NCBI GenBank assembly: GCA_012520835.1
Contig: JAAYNN010000046.1
Span: 1-19,184 of the forward strand
DNA length: 19,184 nucleotides
Direction of reading: 5' to 3'
Origin: Dehalococcoidales bacterium
GTDB taxonomy: Bacteria; Chloroflexota; Dehalococcoidia; Dehalococcoidales; UBA5627
Shown here one piece after another: positions 13,031-19,184 of this stretch; the stretch's first letter is position 1, and the number at the start of each line of letters is the position of its first letter. The notes beneath the pieces were generated by a model that saw only the letters and a list, made by a program, of their open reading frames with translations, had not been told where the DNA came from and made no database searches. A program made the position numbers and the translations under genes.

Positions 13031-14101
13031 ATGATATTAATGGAAAAAGGCGCTACAAAGGAACAGATTAAGGATGTCGTCGATGAGATTAAAAAACATG
13101 GATTAAGGGCCGATGTTTTGCAGGGCGATTTTCTGACGATTATCGGGCTTATCGGAGATGAAAGAAAGATATCGTTTTCTAATCTGGCGCTGATGCCCGG
13201 GGTAAAAGAAGTCATAGCGGTAGAAATCCCGTATAAACTCATCAGCCGCGATTACAGCAAACAATTTATCGCCAAAGAAAAGAGCCGCATCGTTAAAGTG
13301 GGCGATGTTCTTATCGGCGGAGACGAACCGGTCATCATGGCCGGACCCTGTGCCGTGGAAAGCAAAGAGCAGATTTTCCGCATCGCTAAAGAAGTTAAGG
13401 CGGCCGGAGCTAAAATCCTGAGAGGAGGAATATATAAGCCGAGGAGTTCGGTGCATTCCTTCCAGGGGCTGGGTTCACGGGGTGAAGCCGAAGCCAGAGA
13501 AGCACTACAGTGGCTGCGCGCTGCCGGACATCAGTACGGTATGCCGGTGATGACCGAGGTCAGGGGTGAAGCTCAAACAGAACTGGTCGCCGAATATGTA
13601 GATATAATGCAAATCGGCGCCAGGAATATGTACGACCAGGACCTTTTGAGCCGGGTCGGCAAGACCGGCAAACCGGTGCTTCTAAAACGACATTTCGGCG
13701 CCAGCGTCGAGGAGTTCCTCTCTTTTTCTGAATATATCATTGCCGAGGGTAATAAGGATGTTATCCTGTGCGAACGCGGCATTGTGCCTGTCGGCAAGGG
13801 CAACAGCTATACCAGGTATATCCTAGACCTGGGTGCCGTACCTGTTATCAAGAATGAGACCTACCTTCCGATTATTGTAGACCCCAGCCACGCTGCCGGT
13901 CGCCGCGACCTGATATTCGATTTAAGCTGCGCCGCCATTGCCGGCGGTGCTCACGGGCTGGTTATCGAGACGCATTACAATCCCAAGGAAGCCATAGTGG
14001 ATGCCAAGCAGATGATAACACCGGATGAACTGAAAGATGTTATCGATGCTTCGCTGCGCATAAGCAGGATAGTTAACGATTACAGGAAGAAAAGCAGTTA
14101 A
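13031..14101 (+). CDS. aroF: 3-deoxy-7-phosphoheptulonate (DAHP) synthase with N-terminal ferredoxin-like domain
   Basis: This enzyme condenses phosphoenolpyruvate and erythrose 4-phosphate, the first committed step of the shikimate pathway. Residues 1 to about 70 look like the ferredoxin-like regulatory domain of Thermotoga-type (Ibeta) DAHP synthases, which binds Tyr or Phe there. The TIM-barrel follows with GPCAVES (105-111), KPRSSVHSFQGLG (136-148), QIGARNM (194-200), CERG (247-250) and DPSHAAGRR (284-292). Likely metal ligands are Cys107, His287, Glu313 and Asp324. The usual KRG of the 219-221 region reads KRHFGAS, a small departure. The 356-residue length is normal. AGGGGG lies ten bases before the ATG. 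First gene after the attenuator; aroB follows without a gap. Confidence 0.95.
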   Translation: MILMEKGATKEQIKDVVDEIKKHGLRADVLQGDFLTIIGLIGDERKISFSNLALMPGVKEVIAVEIPYKLISRDYSKQFIAKEKSRIVKVGDVLIGGDEPVIMAGPCAVESKEQIFRIAKEVKAAGAKILRGGIYKPRSSVHSFQGLGSRGEAEAREALQWLRAAGHQYGMPVMTEVRGEAQTELVAEYVDIMQIGARNMYDQDLLSRVGKTGKPVLLKRHFGASVEEFLSFSEYIIAEGNKDVILCERGIVPVGKGNSYTRYILDLGAVPVIKNETYLPIIVDPSHAAGRRDLIFDLSCAAIAGGAHGLVIETHYNPKEAIVDAKQMITPDELKDVIDASLRISRIVNDYRKKSS

Positions 14102-15175
14102 ATGGAATCTTTAAAGATAGAACTGGGAGAGAGGAGCTACCATATTTTTATCGGCAGCGGTTTACTTGAGCAGGCTGCCGACATACTTGCAGAGGCTTTC
14201 CCGGTAAAAAAGTACGTCATCATTACCAATCCGACGGTAGATAAACTGTACGGCAGCAGATTGAAAGAAATCATGTCTAACAGCGGATACGCTGTCACCC
14301 TGCTGACAGTACCGGATGGAGAGAAATATAAAACACTGGATTCTGCCGGCAAATTATATGAGGAACTGACAGAGTGTTTTGCCGAACGCAGCACAGCCAT
14401 ACTGGCGCTTGGCGGCGGCGTCATCGGAGACCTGGCCGGTTTTGTAGCGGCAACCTATATGCGCGGTGTGCCGCTGATACATGTTCCCACCACCCTGCTG
14501 GCCCAGGTGGATAGCAGCATCGGCGGCAAAGCGGCGGTAGACCACGGGAAGCTCAAAAACAAAATAGGTGCCTTCTATCAGCCGAAGATGGTTATTACAG
14601 ATACGGCTACCCTGAAAACCCTGCCGCAGAAGGAATTTGCCAACGGCATGGCTGAAGTTATCAAGAGCGCCGTAATCAGGGACAGGGATTTCTTTGTCTT
14701 TATCGAGCAAAACCTCGATAAGATTGTCGGCCGTGACGAAGAAACGATAGAAAAAATGGTTTTGCGTGCGGCTTCCATCAAGGCACTGGTGGTAATGCAG
14801 GACGAAAGGGATACCGGATTAAGAAATATTCTCAATTTCGGACATACCATCGGGCATGCCGTTGAAACAGTATCTAAATTTAAAATCGCTCACGGACAGG
14901 CAGTGGCGATCGGAATGGTGGCTGAAGCCAAAATTGCCGCCAGCATGGGAATCTTCGAAAAAGATGAACTGTCAATCCTTGAAACACTCCTGGTTGATGC
15001 CGGCCTGCCGACAGAAGTCCCGGACATGGATAGCGACATGATACTTGAAGCGATAAAGCATGATAAAAAGAATGCGGATGGAAAAACCAGGTTTGCCCTG
15101 CCAAAGGGTATCGGGGGTTTTTATCTGACCGACCAGATCGATATCCCTACCATCAGGAATGCCGTAGGAAGATAA
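14102..15175 (+). CDS. aroB: 3-dehydroquinate synthase
   Basis: Cytosolic NAD- and metal-dependent enzyme that turns DAHP into 3-dehydroquinate, the second step of the pathway. The 357 residues fit the family. Visible motifs: PDGEKYKTL (71-79), the nucleotide-binding GGGVIGDLAGF (104-114), the HVPTTLLAQVDSSIGGK block (127-143) and NFGHTIGHAVE followed by AHGQAV. Likely metal ligands are Glu185 (in GMAEVIKSA), His248 and His264. The ATG follows the aroF TAA directly, so the two are coupled; aroD starts immediately after its TAA. No defect is seen. Confidence 0.97.
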   Translation: MESLKIELGERSYHIFIGSGLLEQAADILAEAFPVKKYVIITNPTVDKLYGSRLKEIMSNSGYAVTLLTVPDGEKYKTLDSAGKLYEELTECFAERSTAILALGGGVIGDLAGFVAATYMRGVPLIHVPTTLLAQVDSSIGGKAAVDHGKLKNKIGAFYQPKMVITDTATLKTLPQKEFANGMAEVIKSAVIRDRDFFVFIEQNLDKIVGRDEETIEKMVLRAASIKALVVMQDERDTGLRNILNFGHTIGHAVETVSKFKIAHGQAVAIGMVAEAKIAASMGIFEKDELSILETLLVDAGLPTEVPDMDSDMILEAIKHDKKNADGKTRFALPKGIGGFYLTDQIDIPTIRNAVGR

Positions 15176-15829
15176 ATGAAACAGAGACATATCTGCGCAG
15201 TTATTACAGGCAAAGATACGGACACTTCGCAAATTGCCGCTATGGCGGATTTATTCGAGGTGCGCATCGACCTGATCGGCAAAGACTGGCAGAAGACGGC
15301 AGTCAACCTTCAAAAACCATGGCTGGCCTGCAACCGCCGCAGAGAAGAAGGCGGCAACTGGCAGGACAGTGAGGATTTGAGGATTAAGGAACTGCTGAAG
15401 GCGCTCCAAGCGGGAGCCGCTATAATCGACCTTGAATTAGCCACTCCCGGCTTGAAGGATATAGTCCCCGCTATTAAAACAAAAGCCGAATGTCTGATAT
15501 CATGGCATAACTTTAAAGAGACGCCGCAGTTGGATGCCTTGAAAGATATAGTATCGAGACAGATTGCCGCCGGCGCCGATACCTGCAAGGTAGTTACATT
15601 TGCCAATAAAGCCGAGGATAATTGGACTGTTTTACGTTTGATTCACGAGTTCCCGGAAAAGAGGATTGTCGCTTTTGCCATGGGCGAAAAGGGGCTTGCC
15701 AGCCGTATCCTTTGCCCGCTGACCGGAGGCGATTTTACCTATGCCGCCATCTCAAAAGGAACGGAATCGGCTGAAGGACAGCTAACTGTAAAAGAACTGT
15801 ACGAGATATACCGGATGGTAAAGCCATGA
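15176..15829 (+). CDS. aroD: 3-dehydroquinate dehydratase, type I
   Basis: Dehydrates 3-dehydroquinate to 3-dehydroshikimate through a Schiff base with an active-site lysine. The 217-residue size and sequence point to the type I (TIM-barrel) form rather than the 150-residue type II. Likely key residues: Glu28 and Arg30 in FEVRIDL, His111 in ISWHNF, and Lys138 in ADTCKVVTFAN as the Schiff-base lysine. SAEGQLTV (198-205) near the end is the substrate-binding loop (commonly SAPGQ). The start is immediately downstream of aroB and the end overlaps aroE by four bases (ATGA). Confidence 0.93.
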   Translation: MKQRHICAVITGKDTDTSQIAAMADLFEVRIDLIGKDWQKTAVNLQKPWLACNRRREEGGNWQDSEDLRIKELLKALQAGAAIIDLELATPGLKDIVPAIKTKAECLISWHNFKETPQLDALKDIVSRQIAAGADTCKVVTFANKAEDNWTVLRLIHEFPEKRIVAFAMGEKGLASRILCPLTGGDFTYAAISKGTESAEGQLTVKELYEIYRMVKP

Positions 15830-16698
15830 TACAAAAACTTACTGCCCATACCCGCATCTGCGGACTTTTCGGCGACCCGGTAGAACACAGCATTTCCCCG
15901 GCTATGCATAACGCCGCTTTTAAAAAAATGGAGTTGGATTACATTTACCTGCCCTTTCGGGTATCAGAAAAAAATCTGGCCGGAGCTGTAAAGGCAATCA
16001 GAAGCCTCAATTTACGCGGGGTTAACGTGACCATCCCGCACAAGGCTGCTGTTATACCTCTTCTGGACGAACTGGAAGCTACGACTGAAAAGATAGGGGC
16101 GGTCAACACTATTGTAAATGATAACGGGCGGCTCAAGGGCTGCAATACAGATGCGGCAGGTTTTCTCAGGGCACTGGAGGAAAAAGGGATCGACCCATCG
16201 GGTAAAAAAGCGGTGATACTCGGTGCCGGAGGGGTTTCCCGTGCCATTTCCTTTATAATTGCCGAAAAGGGCGCAGATATCGATATAATCAGCCGCAGCA
16301 AATCGCTGGAATATGCCGCTAAACTGGCGAAAAGTATATACGGCTATACAAAAAGCAATATTCAGGCCATTGAATTGAACGAGACCAACCTGAAACAATC
16401 TCTACGGCAGGCCGATATCCTTATCAATGCCACCAGTATCGGCATGAACCCGGATGCAGACATGACGCTCGTACCGCAGAAACTATTGAGACCGGAAATG
16501 GTAGTTTTCGATGTAATTTACAATCCGGAAAAAACAAGATTGATTTCAGATGCTGAAGAGGCAGGGGCAACAGCCATCGGCGGACTTGATATGCTGGTAT
16601 GGCAGGGGGCTCTGGCTTTCCAGCTATGGACCGGCGTCGAAGCCCCGCTGACCACCATGAAAAATACGGCCATTAAACTTTTAAAAGAGCCTGCTTGA
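15826..16698 (+). CDS. aroE: Shikimate dehydrogenase
   Basis: Reduces 3-dehydroshikimate to shikimate with NADPH. The 290 residues show the substrate domain GDPVEHSISPAMHNAAF (16-32), GVNVTIPHK with catalytic Lys73, GAVNT (91-95) and NTDAAGF with Asp109, then the Rossmann motif GAGGVSRA (133-140) and NATSIGMNPD. The ATG overlaps the aroD stop (ATGA), implying translational coupling. It is followed by the only sizeable gap in the operon, 137 bases before aroK. The NADP-specific basic residue expected after the second strand may be IISRSKS (about 154-160). Confidence 0.96.
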   Translation: MIQKLTAHTRICGLFGDPVEHSISPAMHNAAFKKMELDYIYLPFRVSEKNLAGAVKAIRSLNLRGVNVTIPHKAAVIPLLDELEATTEKIGAVNTIVNDNGRLKGCNTDAAGFLRALEEKGIDPSGKKAVILGAGGVSRAISFIIAEKGADIDIISRSKSLEYAAKLAKSIYGYTKSNIQAIELNETNLKQSLRQADILINATSIGMNPDADMTLVPQKLLRPEMVVFDVIYNPEKTRLISDAEEAGATAIGGLDMLVWQGALAFQLWTGVEAPLTTMKNTAIKLLKEPA

Positions 16699-16775
16699 AT
16701 ATGACCATCGCATTATATTCTGGTTACAATCTGGTAACAATTGATGTTTAGAATTGTATTAAGCAGTCTGCCGGT

Positions 16776-16804
16776 TTGTTAAAATACTCCCTATTTAGTA
16801 TATT
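16776..16804 (+). promoter_or_regulatory. Possible internal promoter ahead of aroK
   Basis: TTGTTA at 16776-16781, a 17-base spacer and TATATT at 16799-16804 are the best match in the AT-rich 16699-16835 gap, with a predicted start near 16811, 25 bases before the aroK ATG. It would let aroK, aroA and aroC be expressed apart from the attenuated upstream promoter. The -35 matches at four of six bases, and AT-rich DNA often gives such hits by chance. Otherwise the 137-base gap shows only a weak GTTAC/GTAAC dyad near 16720-16740. Confidence 0.45.
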
Positions 16805-16835
16805 AATATATGGTATATCAACTTCGATAATAATT

Positions 16836-17369
16836 ATGAAAACGAATATTGCGTTGATAGGTTTTATGGCCACAGGCAAGACCACCATCGCCAGGGCGCT
16901 TGCCAGTAAACTGGGTAAGACCCTAGTTGAAATGGATGTTCTGATTGAACAAAGGGCAGGCAAGAGTGTCGCCGACATCTTTAGAGATGACGGCGAAATC
17001 GCTTTCCGGCAACTGGAAATCGATGTCACCAGAGAGATAGCCGAAAATGACAATCAGGTTATTGCCTGCGGCGGCGGCATAGTATTAAATAAGATAAATA
17101 TCGACAGGCTCAAGAAAAAGGCTGTTGTCGTTTTACTGACGGTAACATTCGATGTCATTGCCAAAAGGGTCTGTGCCGGTACCGGTGTCAGGCCTTTACT
17201 AACAAACAGCCCGGACAAAGCACAGACCATCAGGGAATTGATGGCTTTCCGGCAACCGTTTTATGACAGGTCGGCGGACATTACAGTAGATTCTTCAAGC
17301 ATCGGGATTGAAGCCACCGCAGATTTAATAATAGATAGGATTAAGAGCTATGAGAGTAAAGATAAGTAA
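16836..17369 (+). CDS. aroK: Shikimate kinase
   Basis: Phosphorylates shikimate at the 3-hydroxyl using ATP. From the ATG at 16836 it has 177 residues, the family's usual size; an upstream TTG at 16776 would add 20 hydrophobic residues unlike the family and overlaps the possible promoter, so I reject it. Seen: Walker A GFMATGKT (9-16), Asp34 in EMDVLIE, Arg58 in AFRQLE, the shikimate-binding CGGGIV (78-83), Arg119 in GVRPLL of the lid, and FYDRSADI. No clear ribosome-binding site precedes the ATG. The last 20 bases overlap aroA. Confidence 0.93.
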   Translation: MKTNIALIGFMATGKTTIARALASKLGKTLVEMDVLIEQRAGKSVADIFRDDGEIAFRQLEIDVTREIAENDNQVIACGGGIVLNKINIDRLKKKAVVVLLTVTFDVIAKRVCAGTGVRPLLTNSPDKAQTIRELMAFRQPFYDRSADITVDSSSIGIEATADLIIDRIKSYESKDK

Positions 17370-18597
17370 AAGCGAGTTACGCGGAAAGGTGGCGGTTCCC
17401 CCTTCTAAAAGTTACACCATTCGCAGCCTGATGTGTGCCGCTCTGGCTAAAGGCAAAAGCCGCATTATCAATCCACTGATATCGGACGATACGGAAGCCG
17501 CCAGCCAGGCGCTTGAAACAGTCGGCATCAAGATTCAAAAAAACGACGGCTGTTGGGAAGTACAGGGCGGGCGTTTTCACGCACCCGATGGCGATATTTA
17601 TTGCCGGGATTCCGCGGCAACCATGCGCTTTATGGCATGTCTTTCAGCCATTATCCCGGGCAAATGCCGGCTTGTTCCCAGCCCTTCACTTGCCAAACGC
17701 CCTATCGAGCCGCTGGTTGCCGCGCTGAATAAATTAAAGGTTAAATGCCGCATGGAAGATTCGGTAGTTGTTGTCGACGAGGGCAAATTCCTGGGCGGCA
17801 ACGTCAGCTTGACCGGAGATGTCAGTTCCCAGTTCATTTCAGGCCTGCTTTTCCTGTGCCCCCTGGCTGAAGCAGGCTTAAATATCCGCATCACTACCCC
17901 CCCGGAATCAGGCCCTTACATAGAAATGACACTCGGCTGCATGAAAGAATTCGGCATCGATATTATTGCCTCCCCTACTTTGCAATTCTTTACCGGAGAC
18001 TTTCGGCAATATAAACCGGCCGACTATACAGTTGAAGCAGACTGGTCGACCGCCTCATATCTTTTAGCGGCAGGAGCCATAGCGGGCAGCACGGAGGCGA
18101 CCGGCCTTAACCTGAACAGCTTGCAGGGAGACCGCGTAATTCTAAACCTGCTGAGTAAAATGGGAGCATCTATTATCGCCAAAAAGGATATGATTACCAC
18201 CAGCCGTTCCAACTTAAAACCCATCAGGGCAGATTTAACCGACAGCATCGACCTGCTGCCGACCATGGCCGTAGTAGCAGCGTTGGCTAACGGTCAAAGC
18301 CGCTTTTACGGCATTCGCCGTGCCAGATTCAAGGAATCCAACCGCGTCACTGCTGTCAAAGAGGGGCTGGAAAAAATGCAGATACCGGTAACCGAAAACG
18401 ATGATATGCTTATCATTAACGGCGGCAAGCCGGTCGGAGCAACCATAGACAGCTTCGGAGACCACCGTATTGCCATGGCGTTCAGCCTGCTGGGAGCGGC
18501 TGTCGGGGATACCGTTATCGAGGGCGCAGAATGTGTTAATAAGACCTTCCCCCATTTCTGGGAAACTCTGGAAAGCATCGGGGCAAAGGTGGATTAA
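17350..18597 (+). CDS. aroA: 3-phosphoshikimate 1-carboxyvinyltransferase (EPSP synthase)
   Basis: Joins shikimate 3-phosphate and phosphoenolpyruvate to give EPSP; the target of glyphosate. The 415 residues are near the family average. Seen: PPSKSYTIRSL with Lys20, Ser21 and Arg25; RDSAATMRF (86-94) for the usual GNAGTAMRP or GNSGTTMRL loop; VSSQFISGLL (158-167); DLLPTMAV; FKESNRVTAV; FGDHRIAMAF; and the late lysine in NKTFPHF. In the loop the glycine equivalent to E. coli Gly96 is Ala89 and Thr97 is Ala90. The ATG lies 20 bases inside aroK, in a different frame, so the two are translationally coupled; aroC starts one base after its stop. Confidence 0.95.
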   Translation: MRVKISKSELRGKVAVPPSKSYTIRSLMCAALAKGKSRIINPLISDDTEAASQALETVGIKIQKNDGCWEVQGGRFHAPDGDIYCRDSAATMRFMACLSAIIPGKCRLVPSPSLAKRPIEPLVAALNKLKVKCRMEDSVVVVDEGKFLGGNVSLTGDVSSQFISGLLFLCPLAEAGLNIRITTPPESGPYIEMTLGCMKEFGIDIIASPTLQFFTGDFRQYKPADYTVEADWSTASYLLAAGAIAGSTEATGLNLNSLQGDRVILNLLSKMGASIIAKKDMITTSRSNLKPIRADLTDSIDLLPTMAVVAALANGQSRFYGIRRARFKESNRVTAVKEGLEKMQIPVTENDDMLIINGGKPVGATIDSFGDHRIAMAFSLLGAAVGDTVIEGAECVNKTFPHFWETLESIGAKVD

Positions 18598-18598
18598 A

Positions 18599-19184
18599 AT
18601 GTCTGACAGCCTTGGCAGGATTTTCACTATAACCAGTTTCGGTGAAAGCCACGGTAAACTGATCGGAATTCTTATCGGCGGCTGCCCGGCTGGATTACCT
18701 ATAAATGAATCGGATATCCAATCCGAACTGGACAGGCGCAAACCCGGCCGTAGCGCCGCTTCAACACCGCGCATGGAGGAGGATAAAGTAGAAATCCTCT
18801 CCGGTATTTTCAACGGGTACACCACAGGCGCACCGATATGCCTGGCGGTGTGGAATAAAGATTCCCGGTCTGCTGATTATGAAATTATGCAATTTAAGGC
18901 CAGACCGGGACATGCCGACTACACGGCTTACGTGAAATACGGTGGATTTGCAGACTACCGCGGAGGCGGGCGTTTTTCAGGCCGAATTACGACAGGCTTC
19001 GTAGCTGCCGGTACTGTTGCCCGCGCCCTTTTGAAAACAATCGGCGTCGATATTTTTGCCCATACTGTCGCAATCGGCGGCATAGCTGCCCCGCTAATGA
19101 AGATAGAGACGATAAAACAGGGTATAAATAGCAATACTCTGCGCTGTGCCGACGCTGCAGCAGCAGCACGAATGATGAAAGCGA
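18599..19184 (+). CDS. aroC: Chorismate synthase, N-terminal part (runs off the window)
   Basis: Makes chorismate from EPSP with reduced FMN, the last common step to Phe, Tyr and Trp. The first 195 codons are present, of an expected 360 or so. Seen: FGESHGK (14-20) with the catalytic-site His18; RRKPGRSAASTPRMEEDKV; GYTTGAPI; RPGHADY with His106; and DYRGGGRFSGRITTGFVAAG. The last has Ile130 where E. coli has the glutamate of SSARET, but the GRFSGR version looks like the clostridial subfamily, so this is probably no defect. Start at ATG 18599, one base after aroA. The frame is open to the window edge. Confidence 0.95.
   Translation, partial: MSDSLGRIFTITSFGESHGKLIGILIGGCPAGLPINESDIQSELDRRKPGRSAASTPRMEEDKVEILSGIFNGYTTGAPICLAVWNKDSRSADYEIMQFKARPGHADYTAYVKYGGFADYRGGGRFSGRITTGFVAAGTVARALLKTIGVDIFAHTVAIGGIAAPLMKIETIKQGINSNTLRCADAAAAARMMKA

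Noticed and set aside
13103..13456. Minus-strand open frames across the aro genes
   Set aside because: They are shadows of well-conserved enzymes on the plus strand.
18980..18994. Loss of the SSARET glutamate in chorismate synthase
   Set aside because: The GRFSGR variant resembles another subfamily of functional enzymes, and the remaining motifs are intact.

Overview
The window looks like a bacterial chromosome segment from the Chloroflexota, most likely class Dehalococcoidia. Three things point there: the S14 is the zinc-binding form, the str-S10-spc ribosomal block has no tuf gene inside it, and a complete shikimate operon lies divergently beside rpsL, an arrangement I recall from Dehalococcoides. 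The assignment rests on memory and was not checked by a search. Nothing suggests mobile DNA, phage, CRISPR, tRNA or rRNA.

Positions 1-12541 (minus strand) hold one uninterrupted translation cluster. Read in transcription order it is rpsL, rpsG, fusA, rpsJ, rplC, rplD, rplW, rplB, rpsS, rplV, rpsC, rplP, rpmC, rpsQ, rplN, rplX, rplE, rpsN, rpsH, rplF, rplR, rpsE, rpmD and rplO, with rplO cut by the window edge. Gaps are mostly 0-40 bases and several stop and start codons overlap. The product is 23 ribosomal proteins plus EF-G. The odd members are S3, which carries a roughly 230-residue charged tail with four tandem 36-residue repeats, and S12, which has proline where the streptomycin-site lysine normally sits.

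Positions 12542-13030 are the divergent control region. Toward rpsL there is a promoter with an inverted repeat in its spacer, followed by a leader with a perfect 11-bp hairpin. Toward the shikimate genes there is a near-consensus promoter, a 27-codon leader ORF packed with Tyr, Phe and Trp codons, a small hairpin, a G-run able to pair with the 5' arm of the terminator, and a strong intrinsic terminator just before the first enzyme gene. This is the layout of ribosome-mediated transcription attenuation sensing all three aromatic amino acids, and it is the most interesting item in the window.

Positions 13031-19184 (plus strand) carry DAHP synthase, aroB, aroD, aroE, aroK, aroA and the first 195 codons of aroC, in other words every step from erythrose 4-phosphate plus phosphoenolpyruvate to chorismate. 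Genes are adjacent or overlapping, except for a 137-base gap before aroK that contains a plausible internal promoter. The leader attenuator would match transcription to aromatic aminoacyl-tRNA supply, while the N-terminal ferredoxin-like domain of the DAHP synthase probably gives feedback control of the first enzyme.
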